This document shows, piece by piece, positions 11,685-22,613 of a stretch of 64,000 bases of DNA. Every line of letters starts with the position of its first letter. The stretch's first letter is position 1. Source of the DNA: Tragulus kanchil (lineage: Eukaryota > Chordata > Mammalia > Artiodactyla > Tragulidae). A program made the translations under genes and the position numbers. The notes under the pieces are model-generated. The model had not been told where the DNA came from and did not search any database. It saw only the letters and a program-made list of their open reading frames with translations. The stretch is from positions 197,508,400 to 197,572,399 of the forward strand of contig JAIOJX010000026.1 of NCBI GenBank assembly GCA_022376925.1, read 5' to 3'.

Positions 11685-11800
11685 TTTGTAAATAGTGGGG
11701 AGTATATTCATTTGGAAGAAATGCTTAGCTAAGTGTTATTAAAATTATTTACCACTGAAAAGATTTTAAATAATGTTTCTTTCCTTTTCTTTCTATGCAG

Positions 11801-11827
11801 AATGAAACCTACACTGCTGTTTGTGAG
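11801..11827 (+). CDS. ROS1: ROS1 exon C, 27-nt in-frame microexon, first copy
   Basis: 27 nt encoding NETYTAVCE between a strong pyrimidine tract with TATGCAG and a gtgagt donor. Phase is 0 on both sides, so it can be included between exons B and D or skipped without changing frame. From memory, rodent ROS1 has a similar NDTY..CE stretch at this position, whereas the usual human reference goes straight from ALKC to RESC. It adds one sequon (NET) and one cysteine. The D5 copy has identical splice sites. Actual use needs transcript data. Confidence 0.78.
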
Positions 11828-12555
11828 GTGAGTGCCAGTAACTTACAAAAATATTGTTGAATTTTTTTGCTGTTAAGATAAAGGAATAAATAAATAAGCA
11901 AAAAATATTTAGGAATAAAACATTTTTCCTTCTCTTTGATAGCGCTTTGTCCAGATGGTAGTTTGAATCATTATTTTTCTTGTTATGTGTTTAATATCTT
12001 GTGCAGACTTGTAGGGCCATCAGGGCAGGATGCTTTTTGTCCTGTTCACACTCTTCCCTGCACAGTGAGGGGCATGTGGCCAATGCACAGACTGCACTTA
12101 AAGAATGAATGAATGAGAAGTACTATTTGTTGCCAGAAACCATCCAGGAAGCAGAGTGGACGCTGGAGTGGCCAATTTGGGCAGAGGAATCTGCTGGCCT
12201 TTCCTAGCTGGAGCTATTGGTGGTTTTCATTTCAGATTCTGTCTCCCTGTGCACCTGCCAATACCCCGTCATTCTCTAACCTGGTGTCTCACAGAGTACC
12301 TCTTTGCTGAGCTTTTTAGTAGACATCATGCATCCTTGATTTTCCAAGGATGCAAAGAACATAATTTTTACAGCAGTTTCTTCAGTAGCCTTCCTGAATA
12401 GAAGGCTCAATTCTTGGCTCCTTTGCTTTTTTTTTTTGGCCATTTTTAAAAATTTTACATTTTTGCTTTTACAGAGTTTTGTTGTTTACAGATATGTATA
12501 ATCCCAGATTAGTCATGTTGCTTTTGGTTATTTTTTATTCATTATTTTGTCCATG

Positions 12556-12781
12556 TGCTCATGCTCACGCTCAGTTGCTCATTCGTGTCTGACTCTACGA
12601 TCCTACAGACTGTAGCTCACCAGGTTCCTCTGCCCATGGGATTTTCCGGGCAAGAATACTTCAGTGGGTTGCCATTTCCTTCTCCAGGGGATCGTCCCAA
12701 CCCAGGGATCAAAGCCAAGTCTCCTGTGTCTCCAGCGTTGTCTGGTGGGCTCTTTTACCCTCTGAGCCATCAGGGAAGCAT
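12556..12781 (-). mobile_element. Bov-A2 SINE, minus strand (D5 copy)
   Basis: Copy of 11459-11684 with a substitution near its head (tttacccactct-type change: cttttgcccgctg versus cttttaccctctg), again more like an allelic difference than a homopolymer error. Confidence 0.88.
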
Positions 12782-12897
12782 TTTGTAAATAGTGGGGAGT
12801 ATATTCATTTGGAAGAAATGCTTAGCTAAGTGTTATTAAAATTATTTACCACTGAAAAGATTTTAAATAATGTTTCTTTCCTTTTCTTTCTATGCAG

Positions 12898-12924
12898 AAT
12901 GAAACCTACACTGCTGTTTGTGAG
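12898..12924 (+). CDS. ROS1: ROS1 exon C, second copy from D5
   Basis: Identical 27-nt microexon with identical flanking splice signals. Interpreted as the same exon represented twice. Confidence 0.72.
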
Positions 12925-13167
12925 GTGAGTGCCAGTAACTTACAAAAATATTGTTAAGCCCCACATCTTTCTCTCTTGTCTGTAAAAAGCTGTTAAGATA
13001 AAGGATAAGGAAAACTGAGTCATTCTTTGCATGCAGAAATGTTCTTCCTGGGAGTACTTTAACTCTGCATATAAAAACAACTGTATAATTCCATCGTTGA
13101 CACATGTATTTACTGTGTTCTATATATCTATGTGCATATCTAACATGCATACATGAATGTATAAAGA

Positions 13168-13187
13168 TGTGTGGGTATACCCACACA
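13168..13187. repeat. 20-bp perfect palindrome
   Basis: tgtgtgggta followed by its exact complement tacccacaca, inside a CA/TG-rich stretch. Repeated at 14279-14298 by D6. A simple-sequence origin is likely. Confidence 0.8.
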
Positions 13188-13385
13188 CATTCACACATAC
13201 ACATATATAGTATCCTAATCTGTTTTGAAAGGTTCTGATTCCTGAAGCCTGGGTGGGAAAGGGTGGTAGGAAGAGAGAAAAAGGCACGGTGGGGATACCC
13301 TCATCTCAGCTGATTTTACTTCTTTTCCATAAAGCCTATGGGTATCACTAAATACAGTGCATTCAAAAAGAAGTCCTTTGTTTAT

Positions 13386-13512
13386 TATTTATTTTCTCTT
13401 TTGGCCATAGGCCACAGCATCTTAGTTTCCTGACCAGGGACTGAATCCATACCTCCTGCACGTAGAAGTAGAAGTGCAGAGTCTTAACTACTGGATCACC
13501 AGGAAAGTCCCA
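13386..13512 (-). mobile_element. Old Bov-tA/CHR SINE fragment, minus strand
   Basis: Diverged head and body (gaccagggactgaatccatac, then ctggatcaccaggaaagtccc). The D6 copy is at 14497-14623. Confidence 0.65.
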
Positions 13513-13696
13513 GAAGAGTACACTTTAGTTGCAATTTTTTTCCCCTGTGGAATGAACTCCTTTGACAGCATTTTGAAACACAGCTTTAAAATTTCAATTA
13601 ATTGATTTACTTCTTTTTTTTTTTTTGAGGGTGTTTTTATCGTTTATTTTTATTGTTTGATTGATTTATTTTCATCCATCTTTTTTTTATTTTAAA

Positions 13697-14018
13697 GATC
13701 TATTTATTTATTTATTTATTTTGGGCGGGGGTCGAGTTGGGGAGGGAGGGGGATGGGCGGGCCACTGCTATTGGTCTTTCATTTCTCCATTTTCATCCAT
13801 CTTTGCTCTTTGGCTCCTGTGGGCCTCCAATCGCGGTGGCCTCTGTCGCTGCAGAGCCCCGGCTCTGGGCGCATGAGCTCTAGAGCTCCGGCTCGGCGAT
13901 TGGACACATCGGCCCAGCCGCTCCGCGGCACGTGGGATCTTCCCAGATCAGGGATCGAACTGGCGCCCCTTGCACTGCAAGGCGGTGTCCTTACCCACTG
14001 GACCACCAGGGGAGGCCC
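13697..14018 (-). mobile_element. Young tRNA-Glu-derived SINE with long 3' tail, minus strand, nested in another SINE
   Basis: CpG-rich, little-decayed member. It has the head at 14018, a long G+A-rich tail segment (gggcgggggtcgagttgggg on the plus strand) and a (ATTT)n end. It interrupts an older SINE of the same family: the older element's tcatccatctt sequence occurs on both sides as target-site duplication. The D6 copy is at 14808-15129. Confidence 0.87.
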
Positions 14019-14134
14019 TCATCCATCTTTATTCTTTGGCATGTGTGGGGTCTCCCATTGCAGTGGCCTCTCGTTGCGGAGCACCAGCTCTGGGTGCATG
14101 CGCTTCAGAATGCTGACTCTAATTGGACACACCG
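14019..14134 (-). mobile_element. Host SINE of the nested pair, cut short at the D6 junction, minus strand
   Basis: Same sequence as 15130-15245 but it stops where copy 2 begins. Its tail lies left of the inserted SINE, at about 13640-13690. Confidence 0.8.
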
Positions 14135-14496
14135 GTCATTCTTTGCATGCAGAAATGTTCTTCCGGGTATTCTTTCTGCAAAATCTTGGGAACTTTAATC
14201 CATCTTTTTGACACATGTATTTACTGTGTTCTATATATCTATGTGCATATCTAACATGCATACATGAATGTATAAAGATGTGTGGGTATACCCACACACA
14301 TTCACACATACACATATATAGTATCCTAATCTGTTTTGAAAGGTTCTGATTCCTGAAGCCTGGGTGGGAAAGGGTGGTAGGAAGAGAGAAAAAGGCACGG
14401 TGGGGATACCCTCATCTCAGCTGATTTTACTTCTTTTCCATAAAGCCTATGGGTATCACTAAATACAGTGCATTCAAAAAGAAGTCCTTTGTTTAT

Positions 14497-14623
14497 TATT
14501 TATTTTCTCTTTTGGCCATAGGCCACAGCATCTTAGTTTCCTGACCAGGGACTGAATCCATACCTCCTGCACGTAGAAGTAGAAGTGCAGAGTCTTAACT
14601 ACTGGATCACCAGGAAAGTCCCA
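14497..14623 (-). mobile_element. Old Bov-tA/CHR SINE fragment, minus strand (D6 copy)
   Basis: Duplicate of 13386-13512. Confidence 0.65.
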
Positions 14624-14807
14624 GAAGAGTACACTTTAGTTGCAATTTTTTTCCCCTGTGGAATGAACTCCTTTGACAGCATTTTGAAACACAGCTTTAA
14701 AATTTCAATTAATTGATTTACTTCTTTTTCTTTTTTTGAGAGTGTTTTAAACATTTATTTTTATTGTTTGATTGATTTATTTTCATCCATCTTTTTTTTA
14801 TTTTAAA

Positions 14808-15129
14808 GATCTATTTATTTATTTATTTATTTTGGGCGGGGGTCGAGTTGGGGAGGGAGGGGGATGGGCGGGCCACTGCTATTGGTCTTTCATTTCTCCA
14901 TTTTCATCCATCTTTGCTCTTTGGCTCCTGTGGGCCTCCAATCGCGGTGGCCTCTGTCGCTGCAGAGCCCCGGCTCTGGGCGCATGAGCTCTAGAGCTCC
15001 GGCTCGGCGATTGGACACATCGGCCCAGCCGCTCCGCGGCACGTGGGATCTTCCCAGATCAGGGATCGAACTGGCGCCCCTTGCACTGCAAGGCGGTGTC
15101 CTTACCCACTGGACCACCAGGGGAAGCCC
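14808..15129 (-). mobile_element. Young tRNA-Glu-derived SINE, minus strand (D6 copy)
   Basis: Duplicate of 13697-14018. Differs by a substitution near the head (caggggaggccc versus caggggaagccc). Confidence 0.87.
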
Positions 15130-15350
15130 TCATCCATCTTTATTCTTTGGCATGTGTGGGGTCTCCCATTGCAGTGGCCTCTCGTTGCGGAGCACCAGCT
15201 CTGGGTGCATGCGCTTCAGAATGCTGACTCCTAATTGGACACACCGGTCCAGCCACGGCAGGTGAGATCTTGGGATCTTCCTGGGCCAGGGAACCGGTGT
15301 CCTTTGCACTGCAAGGCAGCCTCTTTACCCACTGGACCACCAGGGAAGCC
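15130..15350 (-). mobile_element. Host SINE of the nested pair, complete head, minus strand
   Basis: Complete 5' part ending accaccagggaagccc. A repeat of tgatttacttctt right of the head (about 15352) and left of the whole nest (about 14713) is its own target-site duplication. The insertion order is therefore this SINE first, then the young one. Confidence 0.85.
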
Positions 15351-15789
15351 CTGATTTACTTCTTGCTATGATAATAAGGGACCTCATACTGACTCTGGCT
15401 GCCCAGGTCTCCTCCAATTACCCCCCCACCCCCCCAGGCTCATTTCAGTGCACTTGACTTTCTCCTTCCTTCAGAAAGACCTTGGGGTTTTGATCTTTTC
15501 CTACTCAATGTTATTCAACTTAACTTCCCTGTCCCAGATTTCATACCCTGAAGAATTCATTTTAGTTTATTTGACAATAAGTAATTACGATGAAACTGTA
15601 TTATTTATCTGTTTCACATTTACGTATTCTATTTAAAATGTCCTTGAAATCAGAGAACAGAACTATCCTATCTTGCCTGAGGAAGAAATACCGATTATCA
15701 TTCATTAGAAAAACTGAAAAAAAAAAATCCCTTTGAATAGAAAATAAAAGCAAAAACTTAAATTGGGATATTTTCTCAATAGTCTGTGG
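15351..15789. other. Intronic stretch with C-rich tract
   Basis: Unique sequence. Two C-runs separated by CA at 15421-15436. No exon seen. Confidence 0.4.
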
Positions 15790-16105
15790 TGGGCTTCCCC
15801 TGGTGGTCCAGTGGGTAAGGACACCGTCTTGCAGTGCAAGGGGCGCCGGTTCGAGCCCTAGCCTGGGAAGATCCCACGTGCCGTGGAGCCGCTGGACTGA
15901 TGTGTCCAATTACCGAGCCAGAGCTCTGGAGCGCATGCGCCCAGAGCCGGCGCTCTGCGACAACAGAGGCCACTGCAATGGGAGGCCCACATGAGCCAAA
16001 GAACAAAGACGGATGAAAATAGAGAAATGAAAGACCAGTAGAAGTGGCCCGCCCATCCCCCTCCCTCCCCACCCCACCCACCAAAAAGATAAAAAAAAAA
16101 AACAA
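15790..16105 (+). mobile_element. Young tRNA-Glu-derived SINE, plus strand, intact A and B boxes
   Basis: Starts gggcttcccctggtggtcca. An A-box-like tggtccagtggg lies at 15804-15815 and a consensus-perfect pol III B box, ggttcgagccc, at 15848-15858. The C+A-rich tail is followed by an A-run. The flanks agtctgtggt and agtccgtagtg suggest a slightly diverged target-site duplication. Best-preserved member of the family in the window. Confidence 0.9.
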
Positions 16106-16409
16106 AAAGTCCGTAGTGACCTTGTTTCTGAGGGATTTTTCCTTGACAGTGAATGGTGATTGAGTTAGCTAAGAAGCGATAAAACAGAGAAAAAGTTGCT
16201 TCATATGTATATAGACAGCGAAAGCTCTTTCCTGAATGAGGTAAAAACAAAACAAAACCAAACCTGGCTGAGAACTCTTTTATGTGACCGAAAGAAAAGC
16301 AGCGGCCAAAATAATAATCCAGTGGTGGACTGGGTTTAGAAGTCAGAGACAGCCAAGTGTCTGAAGCATCCAAGTAATTCAGGACTAGGTTTCTTTCCTT
16401 TTTTAACCT

Positions 16410-16830
16410 TGTTAATTAAAAAAATTTTGAATTGGAGGATAACGGCTTTACAATGTTGCGTTAGTTTCTGCTGTACCACAACGTGAATCTGCTATATGTT
16501 TACGTATATCTCCTACCTTTTCAGCGTCCCTCTGCCAACCCCCATCCTACCCCATCACAGAGCACTGAGCCGAGCTCCCTGTGTTACTCAGCCACTTCCC
16601 ACTCGCTAGCTATTGTACATACGGCAGTGCATGTAAGCCAGTGCTACTCTCTCAGTTTGTCCCGCCCCCTTTCCGCCCTTCGTCCCCACATCCATTCTCT
16701 ACATCTGTGCCTCTATTCCCGCCGGACTGGGTTTCCAGGGTGGTAGTTCACTGTTCATCAGTATGCTGTGCTTATGTCATGCACACCTTTTCTCTCTTTT
16801 GTGACAGTTCTATTTATTTTTATTCATACA
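16410..16830 (-). mobile_element. L1-derived segment, minus strand
   Basis: Reads like a diverged form of a common ruminant L1 segment: gaattggaggataacggctttacaatgttg, later ctgtaccacaacgtgaatctgc, a C-rich stretch and ctctacatctgtgcctct. Assigned by recall. The D7 copy is at about 17510-17930. Confidence 0.5.
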
Positions 16831-17509
16831 TTAAATGATGTAGACCTCAACAGTAATACATGTGCAATAGACGTAGTGGTAGAGATAGAAATATAGAGAT
16901 AGATATTTTTAACTCAGCTGCTCACACCTTGAGGAGATCAAACTCTTCAACCATCAGTGCTTTAACCTAGGAAGCTTGGAATTTTCCCACATGTTTCTTG
17001 GAGGGAATTGTTTTAGCTTGGCAAAGCATAACTTGGAAAATGATGTTAGCAAGTGAGATGGCTTATCCCTGATATTTCAGAAATGTTTTAAGCTTGACAA
17101 ACAGACCACTCCCCGGGGAAAATGAAAATAGAGAAATGAAAGACCAGTAGAAGTGGCCCGCCCATCCCTCCTCCCACCCCACCCACCAAAAGATAAAAAA
17201 ACAAAAAGTCCGTAGTGACCTTGTTTCTGAGGGATTTTTCCTTGACAGTGAATGGTGATTGAGTTAGCTAAGAAGCGATAAAACAGAGAAAAAGTTGCTT
17301 CATATGTATATAGACAGCGAAAGCTCTTTCCTGAATGAGGTAAAAACAAAACAAAACCAAACCTGGCTGAGAACTCTTTTATGTGACCGAAAGAAAAGCA
17401 GCGGCCAAAATAATAATCCAGTGGTGGACTGGGTTTAGAAGTCAGAGACAGCCAAGTGTCTGAAGCATCCAAGTAATTCAGGACTAGGTTTCTTTCCTTT
17501 TTTAACCTT

Positions 17510-17930
17510 GTTAATTAAAAAATTTTTGAATTGGAGGATAACGGCTTTACAATGTTGCGTTAGTTTCTGCTGTACCACAACGTGAATCTGCTATATGTTT
17601 ACGTATATCTCCTACCTTTTCAGCGTCCCTCTGCCAACCCCCATCCTACCCCATCACAGAGCACTGAGCCGAGCTCCCTGTGTTACTCAGCCACTTCCCA
17701 CTCGCTAGCTATTGTACATACGGCAGTGCATGTAAGCCAGTGCTACTCTCTCAGTTTGTCCCGCCCCCTTTCCGCCTTCGTCCCCACATCCATTCTCTAC
17801 ATCTGTGCCTCTATTCCCGCCGGACTGGGTTTCCAGGGTGGTAGTTCACTGTTCATCAGTATGCTGTGCTTATGTCATGCACACCTTTTCTCTCTTTTGT
17901 GACAGTTCTATTTATTTTTATTCATACATT
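17510..17930 (-). mobile_element. L1-derived segment, minus strand (D7 copy)
   Basis: Duplicate of 16410-16830 with a one-base deletion in cgcccttcg (cgccttcg). Confidence 0.5.
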
Positions 17931-20047
17931 AAATGATGTAGACCTCAACAGTAATACATGTGCAATAGACGTAGTGGTAGAGATAGAAATATAGAGATAG
18001 ATATTTTTAACTCAGCTGCTCACACCTTGAGGAGATCAAACTCTTCAACCATCAGTGCTTTAACCTAGGAAGCTTGGAATTTTCCCACATGTTTCTTGGA
18101 GGGAATTGTTTTAGCTTGGCAAAGCATAACTTGGAAAATGATGTTAGCAAGTGAGATGGCTTATCCCTGATATTTCAGAATACTAATTAGATTATCCTAA
18201 TCTAAAAGGCTCTAAAACCCTTTTTATGGCTTCTCATTGCCATTTGAGAAAATACACACTACCAGTGTTTGCTGGCTCTTCCACTTCGTCTTGCCCCCTC
18301 TTCCTTGTCCTTTGTACTAGCCATACTGGCCTTTCCCTCATCCCCAAGTCTGTGTGGCATATCCTTATTTTAAAGCATTTGACCTTGTCCAGATTATTGC
18401 AAAGCCTGCTCCTTCTGATCACTCAGGTCTTGTCTTGAAGGTCACCTCTGCATGGTTCTTCCTGACAACTGAAACTAAAGTTAGTTCCCTTCCTGTCTGG
18501 TCATGTCTTAAATCTTCGACTTTCATTTTCCTCACAGTACTTCTCATTATCTGAGCATCATTTAGTTCAGTCATTCAGTCCTGTGCGACTGTTTGTGACT
18601 CCATGGACTGCAGCATTCCAGGCTTTCCTGTCCTTTACTATCTCCAGGAGCTTGCTCAAACTCATGTTCATTGACTCAGTGATGCCATCCAACCATCTCA
18701 TCCTCTGTCATCCCTTTCTCCTTCTGCCTTCTATTTTCCCCCAGCATCATGGTCTTTTCCAGTGAGCTGGCTCTTTGCATCAGGTGGTCAAAGTGCTGGA
18801 GCTTTAGCTTCAGCATCAGCCCTTCAATGAATATTCAGGGTTGATTTCCTTTAGGAGTGACTGGTTTGATCTCCTTGCAGTCCAAGGGACTTTCAGGAGT
18901 CTTCTCCAACACCAAAGTTCAAAGGCATCAATTCTTCAGTGCTCAGCCTTCTTTATGGTCCAACTCTCACATCCATAAAAATTTGTTACTTTCATACATT
19001 AAATGATGTAGACCTCAACAGTAATACATGTGCAATAGACGTAGTGGTAGAGATAGAAATATAGAGATAGATATTTTTAACTCAGCTGCTCACACCTTGA
19101 GGAGATCAAACTCTTCAACCATCAGTGCTTTAACCTAGGAAGCTTGGAATTTTCCCACATGTTTCTTGGAGGGAATTGTTTTAGCTTGGCAAAGCATAAC
19201 TTGGAAAATGATGTTAGCAAGTGAGATGGCTTATCCCTGATATTTCAGAATACTAATTAGATTATCCTAATCTAAAAGGCTCTAAAACCCTTTTTATGGC
19301 TTCTCATTGCCATTTGAGAAAATACACACTACCAGTGTTTGCTGGCTCTTCCACTTCGTCTTGCCCCCTCTTCCTTGTCCTTTGTACTAGCCATACTGGC
19401 CTTTCCCTCATCCCCAAGTCTGTGTGGCATATCCTTATTTTAAAGCATTTGACCTTGTCCAGATTATTGCAAAGCCTGCTCCTTCTGATCACTCAGGTCT
19501 TGTCTTGAAGGTCACCTCTGCATGGTTCTTCCTGACAACTGAAACTAAAGTTAGTTCCCTTCCTGTCTGGTCATGTCTTAAATCTTCGACTTTCATTTTC
19601 CTCACAGTACTTCTCATTATCTGAGCATCATTTAGTTCAGTCATTCAGTCCTGTGCGACTGTTTGTGACTCCATGGACTGCAGCATTCCAGGCTTTCCTG
19701 TCCTTTACTATCTCCAGGAGCTTGCTCAAACTCATGTTCATTGACTCAGTGATGCCATCCAACCATCTCATCCTCTGTCATCCCTTTCTCCTTCTGCCTT
19801 CTATTTTCCCCCAGCATCATGGTCTTTTCCAGTGAGCTGGCTCTTTGCATCAGGTGGTCAAAGTGCTGGAGCTTTAGCTTCAGCATCAGCCCTTCAATGA
19901 ATATTCAGGGTTGATTTCCTTTAGGAGTGACTGGTTTGATCTCCTTGCAGTCCAAGGGACTTTCAGGAGTCTTCTCCAACACCAAAGTTCAAAGGCATCA
20001 ATTCTTCAGTGCTCAGCCTTCTTTATGGTCCAACTCTCACATCCATA
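17920..20047. repeat. Tandem duplication D8, period 1,070 bp
   Basis: Copy 1 is 17920-18977 and copy 2 is 18990-20047, with 12 bp of filler (aaaatttgttac). The break falls inside a BovB fragment: the first BovB copy is cut at ctcacatccata, the second continues. Confidence 0.94.
18563..18977 (-). mobile_element. BovB (RTE) 3' fragment, minus strand, truncated at the D8 junction
   Basis: Minus-strand BovB 3' region: shows ccaaccatctcatcctctgt, ccagcatcatggtcttttcc, gcatcaggtggtcaaagtg and tccttgcagtccaagggact. Stops at the duplication junction. Confidence 0.88.
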
Positions 20048-20176
20048 CATGGTTACTGGGAAAACCAGACCTTTGACGATATGGACTTTTGTTGGCAAAG
20101 TGATGTCTCTGTGTTTTAATGCACTGTCTAGGATTCTCATAGCTTTTCTTCCAAGGAACAAGTGTCTTTTAATTTG
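19633..20176 (-). mobile_element. BovB (RTE) 3' fragment, minus strand, full extent
   Basis: Same fragment as 18563-18977 but continuing through catacatggttactgggaaa, ttgttggcaaagtgatgtct and ccaaggaacaagtgtctttt. 5'-truncated. The coding sense is on the minus strand and no long frame survives. Confidence 0.9.
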
Positions 20177-20859
20177 AGCACATTTTATTTCTTAATTTGT
20201 TACTCTGTTATTGTCTATTTCCTTCTAAGAGAATATAAATTCCACGAATTTGCTTGTCTTATTCATTGCCATATCCTTAAAATCTAAAACAGTGTTTGGC
20301 GTGTAAAAGTTTGGAGATGAAACCACAATTTGTATGGAGACTCTGCAGTAGAGGCATCCCAGTAAAACAGTGGGGCTCCACCCACCTTGAGCTGCAGGAG
20401 AAACAAAAGACATGGACAGCAGGTGTGCAGGTCTGGGAAACACGAGATTGGAGCCAGAGGGATGATGATAAAAGTGATCTTACTGCGATGAGAACAGAGA
20501 CAGCAGATGGGTGTAACCCCTGGGAAGGATGAACTTGGCGTCTGCAGTGGGAATGGTGGCTGAGTAGCCTGGAATATGTTGTATAAATGCCCCATCAGGG
20601 GACTTTAGGCTTAGATTTTGTGAACTTCTCAAATCCAAATTTCTTTAGCACGAGAAACACTTGATCTTGAGAAACACTGCATAACTTCATTTGAAGTCTA
20701 ACGTTAGATTAGAGAGACAGAGAGACTGAGCAAGATAGAGGGAGGAAAGCAAAGAGAGAGAGGGAGGGACAGAGAGAAGGAAGTCCTGTTCATTAGCTTT
20801 GCCTACACTGAGATAACATTTAAACTCTTTGGAGTACAAACTTCTAGTTATAATATTAA
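20177..20859. other. Intronic stretch with GA-rich tract
   Basis: A purine-rich (GA)n-like tract lies at about 20708-20780. No exon seen. Confidence 0.4.
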
Positions 20860-21060
20860 CAAGTTCTGTGGACTCTGATGTATAGCATGGTGATTATAAC
20901 TAATAACACTGTATTATGTTCTTGAAAGCTGCTAAAGATCTTAAATGTTCTCATCACAAAACAGAAATAGTAATTATATGATGGAATGAAAGTGTTAGTT
21001 AATGCTATAGTGGTAATCATTCATCTTAATAAAGCTGGAAAAAAAGCCAAGCTTAACCAA
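20860..21060 (+). mobile_element. L1 3'-end relic, plus strand
   Basis: Recalls mammalian L1 3' UTRs: atagcatggtgattataact, aataacactgtattatg, gaaagctgctaa and a gttctcatcac motif. Confidence 0.5.
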
Positions 21061-22029
21061 AGTAAACAAAACATTTAAACTCCTGGATGGATCAGGACTA
21101 GCTTTATTTCTAAATAATCATTATTCCATTTTCTTTCTTCTTCCTGAGCTTTCTTTCTTGAAAAGAAAATCCTATGTTAATAATAATTTTGCCACCACTT
21201 GATATATGTATTTCACTGAAACCTACAAAGATGTGAAAGGTATACTAGACCCTTGAGTTAAATAATTCTGAGTCAAAAAAAAAAAAAAAATTCTGTGTTG
21301 TCCAAACTGAAGTATCTAATCCTTAACTAACCAAACTTGGGCTTATCAGGCTCTGCTTCCTTGGAGAGCACATACCAAACATGGGACAGTTGTGTATTTG
21401 CAAATTACAGTTCTTCTCTTGGACATTCAGAGTAAATGCATTGTGTGATGATTTCTGCTATTATCATGAGAAACAAAGGCACGTTGTCCTAAGTATTATG
21501 ATTATAAGCTGAATGAGGGGGGGAGATTGATCATGATTGTGCTGCAGTTTTATGATATGTGCCTTTTCTCCAAGTTTTTTTCCCCTCATAACTATTGTTA
21601 ATGTTAAAACTTGCAGGAAATTTGTGTCTCAGTCATCAAAATGTTTGCTCTGTTTTCAGTTAATGAGACAAGATGTTGATCATCATTAGGTTTTTGTAGA
21701 CTTTAAAATTTAAAATTTTGGCACTAAGACATCTATTGAAATGTTCAGTTACTATAAAGTCTGTAGTCCACTTTTAATTTTTTAAGAAAGGCATGGATAT
21801 ATATAAAATCAATCGGCATCATTTTAGGCTACAGCTTTAGGCTATTAACTCACTAAACCTTTGACTAAGATAGCAAACATGTAATTGCATTGTTGATCTC
21901 AGTATTTTGTCACATTGTGGGGTGTCACCCACTAGAAGGTCATGAAATCAGAATAAAGAGCCACAATAAACAAAATGACATAGAATAGAACATACAAGAT
22001 TGCATCAGAGGTCAGGATTCCTTTTGGGA
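21061..22029. other. Intronic stretch, nothing recognised
   Basis: AT-rich unique sequence with a poly-A run at about 21276-21291. No exon or clear repeat identified. Confidence 0.35.
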
Positions 22030-22165
22030 GTGAAAATGTTCTACAATCAGATTGAAATGATAATTGTATGATTCTTTAAATATTCTAAAAGCTGTCACAC
22101 TATGGGCTTTAAATGAGTAGATTTTATGACGTATACAATATATTTCAATAAAACTGTTTAAAAAG
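22030..22165 (+). mobile_element. L1 3'-end relic, plus strand
   Basis: gataattgtatgattcttta, ctttaaatgagtagatttta and atatttcaataaaactg followed by an A-rich end resemble an L1M-type 3' terminus. Confidence 0.45.
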
Positions 22166-22444
22166 AGAGAATCCTACCAGTTCAAGAATCTTTTTCCCTC
22201 AGCATGTATGTGTGTACTAAGTTGTTTTTTTAAATGTTTTTTGGAATCTGGGACATGGTCGAAAAAGATTGAAAGGTGGTGTTCCAATCCCACCAGCAAA
22301 TGGGAACTGAAGTATCATAGCTCAAATACTTGATATACAGGTATACTTATATATCAGGCATTCACATCACAGAATTTGGTTGGAGTTAGTCAGCAAAAGC
22401 AGTACAAAGGCTGCGCTGACTGCCATGCTACCTGTCTTCCCTAG

Positions 22445-22505
22445 CGAGAATCCTGTGAGGTCGGCTGCAGCAGCGGGGAAGGTGCCTATGAAGAGGAAGT
22501 GCTAG
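22445..22505 (+). CDS. ROS1: ROS1 exon D
   Basis: 61 nt, phase 0 in, phase 1 out, encoding RESCEVGCSSGEGAYEEEVL plus the first base of the next codon. The acceptor is cttccctag and the donor gtaag. It supplies two cysteines (ESCEVGC) closing the N-terminal cysteine-rich segment, followed by an acidic linker (YEEEVL) leading into the first FN3 domain. Not duplicated in this window. Confidence 0.95.
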
Positions 22506-22613
22506 GTAAGCAGACCCACCCAACTATTATTGAAAATAATCTACACCACTCCAGGGACCTGTCCTAAGGTAGGGGTCATGAGCCATCTCTTAGACATGTA
22601 TGCCTCAGTATGA
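22506..22613. other. Intron start after exon D
   Basis: Short unique intronic sequence up to the edge of D9. Nothing recognised. Confidence 0.4.

Larger units (their letters stand above)
10784..12955. repeat. Tandem duplication D5, period about 1,097-1,101 bp, containing exon C
   Basis: Copy 1 is 10784-11858 and copy 2 is 11885-12955. The filler 11859-11884 is a shortened, corrupted echo of 12956-13006 (it keeps gctgttaagataaagga but loses about 25 bp). This suggests the end of a noisy read rather than a natural breakpoint. Confidence 0.94.
13019..15247. repeat. Tandem duplication D6, period about 1,111-1,116 bp
   Basis: Copy 1 is 13019-14134 and copy 2 is 14135-15247. The first 80 bp of copy 2 (14150-14210) is a corrupted version of 13034-13100, then the copies run together almost perfectly. 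Intronic, and rich in SINEs. Confidence 0.93.
16012..18180. repeat. Tandem duplication D7, period about 1,099-1,109 bp
   Basis: Copy 1 is 16012-17081 and copy 2 is 17121-18180. A 39-bp filler (17082-17120) lies between them. Several homopolymer differences fall inside the SINE tail and C/A runs. The last 260 bp is used again by D8, giving three copies. Confidence 0.93.

Noticed and set aside
15804..15858. Possible tRNA-Glu gene (A box and B box)
   Set aside because: It is the tRNA-derived head of a SINE: no complete cloverleaf, and the body and tail follow directly.
15858..16373. 171-codon minus-strand open frame
   Set aside because: Its C-terminal part is SINE sequence; the rest shows no domain, no splice context and no support from the second copy, where it is altered.
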